The notes under the pieces were generated by a model, which ran no database searches, had not been told where the DNA came from, and worked only from the letters and a program-made list of their open reading frames with translations. The translations under genes and the position numbers were made by a program. Positions 18,187 to 25,794 of a stretch of 64,000 bases of DNA are shown here, piece after piece (position 1 is the stretch's first letter; each line of letters opens with the position of its first letter). Source of the stretch: Streptomyces sp. NBC_00459 (lineage in GTDB: Bacteria > Actinomycetota > Actinomycetes > Streptomycetales > Streptomycetaceae); NCBI RefSeq assembly GCF_036013955.1, contig NZ_CP107903.1, positions 1,240,001-1,304,000 on the forward strand, given 5' to 3'.

Positions 18187-18648
18187 ATGACATTACGCAC
18201 GTTGGCCGCGGCACTGTTCGCGGCAGCCACGATCGCGACCTCGACGATCGGGCTCAGCAGTACAGCCGCCGCCCACACCGACAGCACCACGGTCACCACG
18301 GGCATCCTCACCTCCGAGCAGGCGCGGCAGCCGTCGCTGACGGCGGCCCAGATGAAGAACGCCGTCGAACCCGCAACAGCCAGGTCCGGCTCGGCCGCCG
18401 CCACGCTGAACTGCGCGTACTACTACGTGTGCGGGAAGGGCGGGAACGGCAACAGATTCGACTACACCACGTGCGGCACGACGTACACCCTGCCCAACCT
18501 CGTGGGCTGGGGCTCCCTCCACAACAACCAGACGCCGGGCACCAGGGCACACTTCTACGACGCGAACGGCGCCTGGATGTTCTCCATCGACGCTCCCGAC
18601 AAGAATGACGTGTTCTGGACCCCGGTCTGGTACGTCATCGCCTGTTGA
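18187..18648 (+). CDS. small secreted protein, peptidase inhibitor I36-like
   Basis: 153 residues from ATG 18187 with GGAGGGGA upstream. A Sec signal peptide is clear (TLRTLAAALFAAATIATSTIGLSSTAAAH, cleavage probably near AAA-H). A linker of about 40 residues is followed by a cysteine-containing domain, NCAYYYVCGKGGNGNRFDYTTC...NNQTPGTRAHFYD. Its early C-x5-C and later cysteine resemble the small beta-gamma-crystallin-like I36 (SMPI) fold of Streptomyces inhibitors. It is probably exported and may bind a protease or cell-wall component. Membership in I36 is a guess from layout. Confidence 0.65.
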   Translation: MTLRTLAAALFAAATIATSTIGLSSTAAAHTDSTTVTTGILTSEQARQPSLTAAQMKNAVEPATARSGSAAATLNCAYYYVCGKGGNGNRFDYTTCGTTYTLPNLVGWGSLHNNQTPGTRAHFYDANGAWMFSIDAPDKNDVFWTPVWYVIAC

Positions 18649-19056
18649 GCTGACAGCCCTGCCCGGTCCGTGCGCGATGGGATGAACCCGACAGCTCACC
18701 CCACCGCCTTCAACGTGTCCCGTACCACCGCCAAGTCCTGGTCAGCCGCCAGCCCCACGTGGTGGAGCCAAAGTTCCGTCACCGCCGGCTCCGCCACTCA
18801 CCCCGCGTCCTCGGTCAGGGTGACCGGGCTGCCGCTCATCGCGCGGTAGTGAGTCCGGAGGCCGGAGGCCATTGCTGACCTCCGGCCCCTGTGACGCCTC
18901 GCTCACGTTTCCCAGTTTCCCGCCCGATCAGGCGGGAAACTGGGAAACCGATGGGAAAACGATCATGCAAATCTATGCGCCGTACTACACGAAGACGCAG
19001 CGAACTACCCGAACACGCATGCTGCGTTGCAGGTCAGGGGATCGGCGTCGCTCTGA
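18649..19056. other. gene-poor stretch with a perfect hairpin
   Basis: No firm gene is seen in these 408 bases. On the minus strand from ATG 18840, a short frame (MSGSPVTLTEDAG) ends at TGA and resumes in the same frame from GTG as MAEPAVTELWLHHVGLAADQ and so on; this looks like gene debris. The striking element is the inverted repeat at 18907-18948. The stretch ends at the truncated mug gene. Confidence 0.4.
18907..18948. repeat. perfect 18-bp inverted repeat, 6-base loop
   Basis: GTTTCCCAGTTTCCCGCC (18907-18924) is followed by cgatca and its exact reverse complement (18931-18948). Each arm contains two GTTTCCC units eight bases apart. It lies inside the degraded stretch, about 110 bases before the truncated mug gene. 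It could be a terminator, a recombination or attachment site, or part of a small mobile element. Confidence 0.8.
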
Positions 19057-19542
19057 CCTGCCGTATCCCAGCCCAGCGGGTTCTTCTGCGGCATCAATCC
19101 CGGCCTGATGACGGCGGCGACGGGCCATCACTTCGCCCGCCCCGGCAACCGTTTCTGGCCCGTCCTGCACCTCTCCGGATTCACCCCGAGGCTCATGAAG
19201 CCCGCCGAGCAGGACGAGTTGCTCTCTTACGGGCTCGGCATCACGAACGTCGTCGCCCGGGCGACCGCACGGGCCGACGAGCTGTCCGCCGAGGAATACC
19301 GCGAGGGCGGGCGGCTGCTGGCCGCGAAGGTGACGCGACTGCGCCCACGGTGGCTGGCCGTCGTGGGTGTGACGGCGTACCGGGCCGCCTTCGACGACCG
19401 AAAGGCCCAGGTGGGCCCACAGGAACGGTTGATCGGCGACACGCGCGTGTGGGCATTGCCCAACCCAAGCGGCTTGAACGCTCATTGGACTGCGGCGACC
19501 ATGGCGGAGGAGTTCGGGCGGCTTCGGGAGGCGGCTTCCTAG
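19057..19542 (+). pseudogene. mug: mug/TDG-type G/U mismatch DNA glycosylase, 5' truncated
   Basis: After an in-frame TGA (19054-19056) the frame reads FFCGINPGLMTAATGHHFARPGNRFW ... NPSGLNAHW to a stop at 19542. GINPG (catalytic asparagine motif) and NPSGLN (DNA-binding motif) are both intact. Mug proteins excise uracil or thymine from G/U and G/T pairs. The usual first 20-30 residues are replaced by unrelated sequence. No ATG, GTG or TTG lies between the stop and GINPG; the first ATG (19108) is after the catalytic motif. Loss of the 5' end marks a breakpoint at about 19070 between accessory DNA and chromosome. Confidence 0.7.
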
Positions 19543-19571
19543 CCTGTGTACGGGGCAGCGTGTACGTCCGG

Positions 19572-20300
19572 TCAGGCGTCGCGGTGTCGTACGCTCCACG
19601 CTCCCGCCAGCAGCGCGCCGGCCGCCCACAGGGTGGTCACCGCGAGGCCGGTCCAGGGGCCCAGTGAGCCGTTCCAGGTCTGGTGGAACACCACCTGGCC
19701 CGCCTTGTCGGGCAGGAAGTCGGCGACGGTGCCCGAGACCCCGCCGACCACGAACGAGACGATGAGCAGGAACGGGATCAGGATGCTCAGCGTGGCGACG
19801 CCGCTGCGCAGCAGGGCGGTCAGGCCGGACGCGAGCAGTGCCATCAGCGTGAGGTAGAGGCCGCAGCCGATCACGCCGCGCATGCCCTCCGACCAGGTCA
19901 GGCCGTTCGCGTCGGCGCCGAGGGCCGCCTTGCCGACGGCCAGACTCACTCCCCCGGCGACGAGGCCGACGACCAGGACAGGTACGGCGATTGCCAGCGT
20001 CTTGGCCGCGAACCAGCGGCCCCGGCGGGGCACCGCGGCCAGGGTGGCGCGCAGGCCGGCGCCATGGAACTCGGACGACACCGCCGTGGCGCCGAAGGCC
20101 ACCGCCGCGATCTGCCCGAAGTTGATGCCGAAGAACGCCGAGAACAGCGGATCGAAGTCCTCCTCGCCGGCGCCGGAGTCGAGCCCGGCGAGCGCCGAGA
20201 ACAGCCCCGTGACGAGGACGACCGCGCCCAGCGCCCCGAGCAGCGACCGCAGGGTGCGGATCTTGATCAACTCGGCGTGGAGTACGGGAACGAAGGACAT
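19572..20300 (-). CDS. ABC-2 type transporter permease
   Basis: 242 residues with about six membrane segments, starting VLHAELIKIRTLRSLLGALGAVVLVTGLF, the usual first helix of ABC-2 permeases. A cytoplasmic loop SSEFHGAGLRATLAAVPRRGRW is also typical (TxExRxGTLRxTLxxxP). It begins three bases after the stop of the ATPase gene on the same strand, so both are co-transcribed. The pair should form an exporter. A divergent two-component system next door may sense the exported compound or a cell-envelope drug. Confidence 0.88.
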   Translation of the reverse strand: MSFVPVLHAELIKIRTLRSLLGALGAVVLVTGLFSALAGLDSGAGEEDFDPLFSAFFGINFGQIAAVAFGATAVSSEFHGAGLRATLAAVPRRGRWFAAKTLAIAVPVLVVGLVAGGVSLAVGKAALGADANGLTWSEGMRGVIGCGLYLTLMALLASGLTALLRSGVATLSILIPFLLIVSFVVGGVSGTVADFLPDKAGQVVFHQTWNGSLGPWTGLAVTTLWAAGALLAGAWSVRHRDA

Positions 20301-20303
20301 GGC

Positions 20304-21308
20304 TCAGGCCTCCTGGGACTGCGGGGTCTGCGGGGTCTGCGGGGTCTGCGGGACAGGGGCTGGGGTCGGGGCCGGGGTCGTGGTGAACTCGGTCGCCGAG
20401 GCCGTCAGGTCCAGGTAGGCCTGTTCCAACGTGCCTTCGTCGGAGGCCAGTTCGAGGACGGTCAGGCCGGCGGCCGAGATGAGCCGGCCGATGTCGTCCA
20501 CGCGCGCGTGCTCCACCGTCCAGTGGCCTTCGTGGTCGTCGTGGTCGCTGTGGCTGTCGCCGTGCGCGGTGGCCTCGTAGCCGTTTTCTGCAAGCAGCCT
20601 GCGGAGGGCCGCGCCGTCCGGGGTGCGCACGCGCACGCGTGGCCGTACGCGTGCGTCGATGAACTCGCGCATCGGGGTGTCGGCGAGCAGGCGTCCCCGG
20701 CCGAGGACGACGAGGTGGTCGGCGAAGGACGCGGTCTCGTTCATGAGGTGGCTGGAGACCAGGACCGTACGGCCCTCCTCGGCCAGCCTGCGCAGCAACC
20801 CGCGGATCCAGACGATGCCTTCGGGGTCGAGGCCGTTCGACGGCTCGTCGAGCATCACCACCTCGGGGTCGCCGAGGAGCGCGGCCGCGATGCCGAGCCG
20901 CTGGCGCATGCCCAGGGAGTACGTCCTCACCCGGCGGCGTGCCACGGAGGCGAGCCCCGTCTCGGCCAGTGCCTCGTCCACCCGGCGGTCCGGGATGCGG
21001 TTGCCCACCGCGAGCGCCCTGAGGTGGTCGCGGGCGGTACGGGAGCCGTGGGCGGCCTGTGCGTCGAGCAGGGCGCCGACCGTGCGGAGGGGCTCGCGGA
21101 GGGTGGCGTAGGCCTGGCCTCCGATGGTGGCGGTGCCGTGGGTCGGCCGGTCCAGGCCGAGCACGAGCCGCATGGTGGTGGACTTTCCGGCGCCGTTGGG
21201 GCCGAGGAATCCGGTGACGCGGCCGGGCCTGACACTGAAGGTGAGGTGGTCGACGGCGCGTACGGTGCCGTGCTCCTTGGTGAGGTCGTGGACGTCGATG
21301 CTGGTCAT
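20304..21308 (-). CDS. ABC transporter ATP-binding protein (drug or bacteriocin exporter type)
   Basis: 334 residues from ATG 21308. Walker A is GPNGAGKST, the signature motif is YSLGMRQRLGIAAALLG, and Walker B is VVMLDEPSNGLDPEG; the switch histidine is in VSSHLMNE. The C-terminal 100 residues are a regulatory extension containing a His/Asp cluster (AHGDSHSDHDDHEGH). It ends in a proline-rich tail in which PQT is repeated three times, from a 9-base tandem repeat at about 20319-20351. It energises the downstream permease. Typical members end near 305 residues, so the tail is an addition. Confidence 0.92.
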   Translation of the reverse strand: MTSIDVHDLTKEHGTVRAVDHLTFSVRPGRVTGFLGPNGAGKSTTMRLVLGLDRPTHGTATIGGQAYATLREPLRTVGALLDAQAAHGSRTARDHLRALAVGNRIPDRRVDEALAETGLASVARRRVRTYSLGMRQRLGIAAALLGDPEVVMLDEPSNGLDPEGIVWIRGLLRRLAEEGRTVLVSSHLMNETASFADHLVVLGRGRLLADTPMREFIDARVRPRVRVRTPDGAALRRLLAENGYEATAHGDSHSDHDDHEGHWTVEHARVDDIGRLISAAGLTVLELASDEGTLEQAYLDLTASATEFTTTPAPTPAPVPQTPQTPQTPQSQEA

Positions 21309-21408
21309 GGCAGCAGCCTGCCGGGGCCGGCGGTGGCGGGGCCTCCCCCACCGGTGGAGAACGTCTCCCCCGCCTGGGGGAGGTCTGTTGTCGGTGGCGG
21401 CTGTCACC

Positions 21409-22728
21409 ATGTCCGGCATGGCCCGCTTCCTGCGCCCGCTGCTGCGGGGGACGACGTACACCCGCCTGTTGCACCTGTGGGTGCCGATACTCATCGTGAG
21501 CGTGTGGCTGTTCATCGACATGTCGAGCCCGTGGGTGCCCGCGGCGATCCTGCTGCCGGTCGGGCTGATTCCGGCCGTGCGGCTGGGCGAGGGGGTGCAG
21601 GCGCGGCTGCTGCTGACGCCGGGCGAGCCGGTGTCCGAGTCGGCGATCTCCGTCGCGCCGTCGGCGAGTTGGCGGGACCGGCTGCGGACGGTGCTGTGGC
21701 TGGAGGTGCGGATGGCGCTGGGGCCGGTGGCGATGGGTGCCAGTGTCTGGCTGCCGCTGACCTCCGTCGACCTGGTCCGGGCCGCCACCGGGCACTTCGC
21801 CGACGACAATCCGTTCCTGCCGGCCTCTCAGCCGCACTGGGTGTACGCCCTGCTCGCGCCGCTGCCGCTGATCGCCTTCTACGGCGTGGTGGTCGGCCTG
21901 GGCGAGTTGATCACCGCAGCCGCGCGCAGTCTGCTGGGCCCCTCGCCGTCCGAGCGGCTCGCCGCGCTGGAGGAGCGCACGGAGCAGCTCCTGGAGCGCA
22001 GCCGCATAGCCCGCGAGCTGCACGACTCCATAGGGCACGCGCTCACGGTGGCGGTGGTCCAGGCGGGCGCCGCCCGAGCGGCCGGCGACCCGGAGTTCAC
22101 CGACCGGGCCCTGGGTGCCATCGAGGAGACCGGCCGGGCCGCACTGGAGGACCTTGAGCGGGTGCTGGGCGTGCTGCGCGAGTCGGACCGACCCGCGAGC
22201 AGCCGCCCCGCCCTGACCGAGGCCGGCCGCCTCCTGGAGTCCGCGCGCGCCTCCGGGGCGAGGGTCGACGCCGAGCTGACCGGTCCGCTGGACCGTCTGC
22301 CGGGTCCGGTGTCCCGCGAGGGCTACCGCATCCTCCAGGAGTCGCTCACCAACGTGCTGCGGCACGCGGGTCCGGTCCCGGTGCGGGTCCGGGTGGCGTT
22401 CGTCGACGGCACGCTGGTCCTCGACGTCCGCAATCCGATGTCCGCCCCGACACCGGGTCCGGGCCGGGTCAGCAACGGCCTGCGCGGGATACGTGAACGG
22501 GCGGCACTGCTGGGCGGGCAGGCCTGGACAGGAGCGGAAGAAGCGGCCGACGAGTGGCGGGTGCGGGTCGAACTGCCGGTCGGGGAAGGCCGGGTGAGGC
22601 CGGGAGCACGCCTCGGCGGACACGACGGGGTCGGCGGACACGACGGAAAGGGTGGAAAGCGCGGAAAGAACGCGAGGAACGGAAGGCAACGGGCGGGTGC
22701 GGTCCTCGGTGCCGGGAGAAACGGCTGA
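21409..22728 (+). CDS. two-component sensor histidine kinase (NarL-partner type)
   Basis: 439 residues from ATG 21409; ATG 21418 is equally possible. Four membrane segments occupy roughly the first 180 residues. Then comes a HisKA_3 dimerisation helix with the phosphorylated histidine in RIARELHDSIGHAL, and an ATPase domain with an N-box (ESLTNVLRHAG) and G-box (GLRGIRERAALLGG). The C-terminal tail of about 50 residues is rich in Gly, Lys and Arg and is not part of the kinase. It is divergent from the ABC exporter (100 bases apart) and is followed by its response regulator, a common arrangement for drug- or envelope-stress-responsive exporters. Confidence 0.9.
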   Translation: MSGMARFLRPLLRGTTYTRLLHLWVPILIVSVWLFIDMSSPWVPAAILLPVGLIPAVRLGEGVQARLLLTPGEPVSESAISVAPSASWRDRLRTVLWLEVRMALGPVAMGASVWLPLTSVDLVRAATGHFADDNPFLPASQPHWVYALLAPLPLIAFYGVVVGLGELITAAARSLLGPSPSERLAALEERTEQLLERSRIARELHDSIGHALTVAVVQAGAARAAGDPEFTDRALGAIEETGRAALEDLERVLGVLRESDRPASSRPALTEAGRLLESARASGARVDAELTGPLDRLPGPVSREGYRILQESLTNVLRHAGPVPVRVRVAFVDGTLVLDVRNPMSAPTPGPGRVSNGLRGIRERAALLGGQAWTGAEEAADEWRVRVELPVGEGRVRPGARLGGHDGVGGHDGKGGKRGKNARNGRQRAGAVLGAGRNG

Positions 22729-22805
22729 CCCGGCACGCGCCCTCCCCTGCCACCGCCCCTCCACCGCGTCCGGCGGGGCGCGGCCGGTTGATCTACGCTG
22801 ACCGG

Positions 22806-23480
22806 ATGCCCATAACCGTGCTCCTGGTCGACGACGAACCCCTCGTACGGGCCGGTCTGCGGGCCGTGTTGGAGGCTCAGCCCGATATCGAGGTTGTCGG
22901 GGAGGCCGCGGACGGGGCCGCCGTCATTCCGTTGGTCAGGCAGTTGCGGCCCGATGTGGTCGCCATGGATGTGCGGATGCCGTTGATGGACGGGATCGAG
23001 GCCACGCGCGCGGTGCTGCGGACGGTGGCGGAGCCGCCGAAGATCCTGGTGATCACGACGTTCGAGAACGACGAGTACGTGTACGAGGCGCTGCGGGCCG
23101 GCGCCGACGGGTTTCTGCTCAAGCGGGCCCGGCCGGCCGAGATCGTGCACGCGGTGCGGCTGGTCGCCGAGGGCGAGTCGCTGCTGTTCCCGGCCTCGGT
23201 ACGGCGGCTGGCGGCCGAGTACGGGGACGGCGACGGTGACGACGGCGGGAACCGGGCGGCCCGGGCGGTGCTGGAGCGGGCGCGGCTGACCGAGCGCGAG
23301 GCGGAGGTGCTGCGGCTGATGACCCGGGGGCTGTCCAACGCGGAGATCGCCGCCCGGCTGGTCGTCGGGACCGAGACCGTGAAGTCGCACGTCAGCCAGG
23401 TGCTGGCGAAACTGGGGGCCCGGGATCGTACGCAGGCGGTCATCGTGGCGTACGAATCCGGGTTCGTGGCGCCCGGATGA
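22806..23480 (+). CDS. NarL/LuxR-family response regulator
   Basis: 224 residues from ATG 22806. The receiver domain has the acidic pair DDEP, the phospho-acceptor aspartate in VVAMDVRMP, Thr in VITTF and Lys in LLKRARP. A linker rich in Asp and Gly (YGDGDGDDGG) leads to a LuxR helix-turn-helix (LTEREAEVLRLMTRGLSNAEIAARLVVGTETVKSHV). It should be phosphorylated by the kinase encoded 77 bases upstream and activate the divergent ABC exporter. Confidence 0.93.
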   Translation: MPITVLLVDDEPLVRAGLRAVLEAQPDIEVVGEAADGAAVIPLVRQLRPDVVAMDVRMPLMDGIEATRAVLRTVAEPPKILVITTFENDEYVYEALRAGADGFLLKRARPAEIVHAVRLVAEGESLLFPASVRRLAAEYGDGDGDDGGNRAARAVLERARLTEREAEVLRLMTRGLSNAEIAARLVVGTETVKSHVSQVLAKLGARDRTQAVIVAYESGFVAPG

Positions 23481-23610
23481 TCCCGGCCCGTCGGACAGGT
23501 CGGGGGTGTCCGGCTCTCGCCCGGGTGCTCCGCGCCGAGTACGATCCGCCCCACACGCGCAGCGAGCGCTCCGCGGGAAGCGCGGTGATGAACCTGCGGG
23601 CCGGTGGCGG

Positions 23611-23647
23611 CTGGTCGCGCAGTTCCCCGCGCCCCTGTCGGGGCGCG
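23611..23647. repeat. dispersed intergenic palindromic repeat, copy 1
   Basis: The unit begins CTGGTCGCGCAGTTCCCCGC and continues with a GC-rich stem (GCGCCCC ... GGGGCGC). It recurs at 24871-24908 on the other side of the ROK gene, and a diverged copy lies near 56690-56727. The same kind of element is common between Streptomyces genes, from memory. It can fold into a hairpin and may act as a terminator or mRNA end. Confidence 0.7.
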
Positions 23648-23694
23648 GTTGCGCACCCGCCTTCACCAGGTCCGCTCAGTCGGAAGGACGTACG

Positions 23695-24852
23695 TTGGGG
23701 CAGCTGACCGGTGGGGATCCCTCGCTGCTGCGAAGGATCAACTCCGCGGTGGTGCTGCACGCGCTGCGTGCCACGGACTGCGCGACACTGACCGAGATCA
23801 CCCGGGTGACGGGGCTGTCCCGGCCGACCGTCGAGGGCGTCGTCGAGGGGCTCATCGAGGCCGGGCTCGTCGTCGAGAAGGCCGCCGACGAGAGCGTCGC
23901 GCGGCGGCAGGGGCGGCCCGCGCGGCGGTTCCGGTTCCGGGCGGAGGCCGGGCATCTGCTGGGGCTGGAGATCGGGTCCCATCGCGTTGCCGCGCTGTTG
24001 TCCGACCTCGACGGGCGGCTTCTGGGGTCGATCTCGAAGGACGTCGACGAGGCGGCGCCCGCGGACGAGCGGCTGGAGCGGTTGCGGTCTGCCGTCGCCG
24101 AGTTGTTGCGCCGGGCCGGGGTGGCCCGTGACTCGCTGCGGGCCGTGGGCGTGGCCACGCCCGGGATCGTGGAGGCCGACGGGGTGGTACGGCTGTGCAC
24201 CGCGCTGCCCGAGTGGACCGGGCTGCGGCTCGGCGAACGGCTCAGCCGGTCCTTCAAGTGCCCTGTGCTCGTCGAGAACGACGCCAACGCTGCTGCCGTC
24301 GCCGAGCACTGGAAGGGCGCGGCGATCGACTCCGACGACGTGGTGTTCGTGCTGGCCGGGCTGAGTCCGGGTGCAGGCTCACTGATCGGCGGGCGGCTGC
24401 ACCGGGGGTTCGGCGGGGCGGCCGGGGAAATCGGCGCGCTGCATCTGCTGGGCCGGGAGGCGACTCCCGAGGCGCTGTTGTCGACCACGGGAGAGCCGCT
24501 GCACCCGCTCGACGAGGTGGCGGTCGCCAAGGTGTTCGCCCGCGCCCGCGAAGGCGACGAGCAGGCCCGCGCGGCCGTCGACCGTTTCATCCAGCGGCTG
24601 GTCCACGACGTGGCCGCGCTCGTGTTGGCCCTCGACCCCGAACTGGTCGTCGTCGGGGGCTGGGCGGCGGGGCTGGACGGCGTACTGGAACCGTTGCGCG
24701 ACGAGCTGGCGCGTTACTGTCTGCGCCCGCCCGGCGTGGCCCTGTCGCTCCTCGGCGAGGCGGCCGTGGCGACGGGCGCACTGCGGCTGGCCCTCGACCA
24801 TGTCGACGAGCAGTTGTTCGCGGTGGAGGGGACTGTGACGGCCCGTCGTTGA
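23695..24852 (+). CDS. ROK-family transcriptional regulator/sugar kinase homologue
   Basis: 385 residues from TTG 23695, selected because AAGGA lies seven bases upstream and the protein then begins GQLTGGDPSLLRRINSAVVL, the standard ROK regulator start. A winged helix (TLTEITRVTGLSRPTVEGVVEGLIEAGLV) is followed by the ROK domain with an ATP-binding-like motif (LGLEIGSHRVAALLSDLDG), VENDANAAAVAEH and GGAAGEIGALHLLG. The zinc-cysteine cluster (CxCGxxGC) of glucokinase-type members is absent. It probably represses sugar genes elsewhere. Copies of a dispersed palindrome flank it on both sides. Confidence 0.88.
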   Translation: MGQLTGGDPSLLRRINSAVVLHALRATDCATLTEITRVTGLSRPTVEGVVEGLIEAGLVVEKAADESVARRQGRPARRFRFRAEAGHLLGLEIGSHRVAALLSDLDGRLLGSISKDVDEAAPADERLERLRSAVAELLRRAGVARDSLRAVGVATPGIVEADGVVRLCTALPEWTGLRLGERLSRSFKCPVLVENDANAAAVAEHWKGAAIDSDDVVFVLAGLSPGAGSLIGGRLHRGFGGAAGEIGALHLLGREATPEALLSTTGEPLHPLDEVAVAKVFARAREGDEQARAAVDRFIQRLVHDVAALVLALDPELVVVGGWAAGLDGVLEPLRDELARYCLRPPGVALSLLGEAAVATGALRLALDHVDEQLFAVEGTVTARR

Positions 24853-24870
24853 GCCGCAGGTCCGTTGTGG

Positions 24871-24908
24871 CTGGTCGCGCAGTTCCCCGCGCCCCTTTGA
24901 GGGCGCGG
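24871..24908. repeat. dispersed intergenic palindromic repeat, copy 2
   Basis: CTGGTCGCGCAGTTCCCCGC is identical to copy 1, followed by GCCCC, a short variable loop and GGGCGC. It occupies the gap between the convergent ROK and GntR genes. Only the loop differs between the copies. Confidence 0.7.
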
Positions 24909-24921
24909 GGATGTACGGCCG

Positions 24922-25686
24922 TCAGGACGCGCGGCGTTCCGGGCCGTGGTGGATCTCCACTCCCCCGGTGTCGCCGAAGGTCAACCGGCACGTGTCAGCG
25001 CGATAGGTCGCCACGGAGAGTGCGGCCGTGCGGCCCTCGGTGAAGAAGCGGGTGGTGACGACGAGGACGGGCGCCCCGGGGAGGCGGTCCAGCTCCTTGG
25101 CGTCGTCCGCGCGGGCCGAGCCGAGTTCCACGGCGCGGTCCTGGCCCTCCAGTTCCAGGCGCTGGAGTTCGCGCAGCACCGCACGCGCGCGTGCCGAGCC
25201 GGACGGAGCGTCTATCGCCGACAGGTCGGGGACCGAGCCGACCGGGACGTAGAGGAGTTCGGCGGCGACCGGCTGGCCGTGCGAGACGCGCGAGCGGCGC
25301 ACGGTGTGGACGGCCTCGTCCTGGCCAGTCTCCAGGGCGGCGGCCACGGACACGGACGGTACGGTCAGCGTGCTGTCCACGGGCTGCCAGGTGTCGCCCG
25401 CCGCGCCCGGCCATACGTGCTGGGCCGTGCCCACGGGAACTCCCATGCGCGGCGGGGCGACGGTCGTACCGACACCGCGGCGGCGCTGGAGCCGGCCTTC
25501 GAGTTCGAGCTGCTCCAGTGCCTGGCGCAGCGTGGCACGGGCGACGCCGAAGCGGGCCGCGAGGTCGCGCTCGTTGGGCAGGATCTCCCCCACCGTGAAC
25601 TCGGAGTCCAGTGCCTCACTGAGCACGGTCTTCAGATGCCAGTACTTCGGCTCCGGCACCGTTTCCAACTGCGTGGTCCCCACCAT
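24922..25686 (-). CDS. GntR/HutC-family regulator, DasR-like
   Basis: 254 residues from ATG 25686. The N-terminal winged helix (KYWHLKTVLSEALDSEFTVGEILPNERDLAARFGVARATLRQALEQLELEG) and the C-terminal UTRA effector domain (VHTVRRSRVSHGQPVAAELLYVP ... SVATYRADTCRLTF) give the layout of DasR-type regulators that sense phosphorylated amino sugars. A perfect palindrome resembling a DasR-type site overlaps the probable promoter about 95 bases upstream, so it likely controls itself. The target genes are not evident nearby. Confidence 0.88.
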   Translation of the reverse strand: MVGTTQLETVPEPKYWHLKTVLSEALDSEFTVGEILPNERDLAARFGVARATLRQALEQLELEGRLQRRRGVGTTVAPPRMGVPVGTAQHVWPGAAGDTWQPVDSTLTVPSVSVAAALETGQDEAVHTVRRSRVSHGQPVAAELLYVPVGSVPDLSAIDAPSGSARARAVLRELQRLELEGQDRAVELGSARADDAKELDRLPGAPVLVVTTRFFTEGRTAALSVATYRADTCRLTFGDTGGVEIHHGPERRAS

Positions 25687-25759
25687 GTCCTCCGCAATCG
25701 CCGTGGTCCGGCGGCGTTTTGGCGCCCTTGTTTATTAAAGGTTGTTGCACTTTCCTGCG

Positions 25760-25794
25760 ACCATAGGGCGGCCCTGAGGCTTGGTCAAGACCAA
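25760..25794 (-). promoter_or_regulatory. GntR promoter with overlapping dre-like operator
   Basis: TTGGTCAAGACCAA (25781-25794) is a perfect palindrome close to the DasR-responsive consensus (TGGTCTAGACCA). On the minus strand it contains TTGACC, followed after exactly 17 bases by TATGGT (complement of 25760-25765). These would be the -35 and -10 boxes of the GntR gene. An operator over the -35 box would block polymerase. It abuts the stop codon of the upstream sigma factor gene. Confidence 0.6.

Noticed and set aside
18649..18840. Two short minus-strand peptides (13 and 33 codons) in one frame separated by TGA
   Set aside because: Too short, interrupted, no ribosome binding site and no family; treated as debris.
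18985..22764. Very long minus-strand open frame (over 1200 codons)
   Set aside because: It crosses the mug, ABC and histidine kinase genes, is rich in Arg, Pro and His, has no domain, and is explained by GC-rich third positions of the real genes. Similar long frames opposite 7689-10385, 48917-52453 and 56829-59813 were dropped for the same reason.
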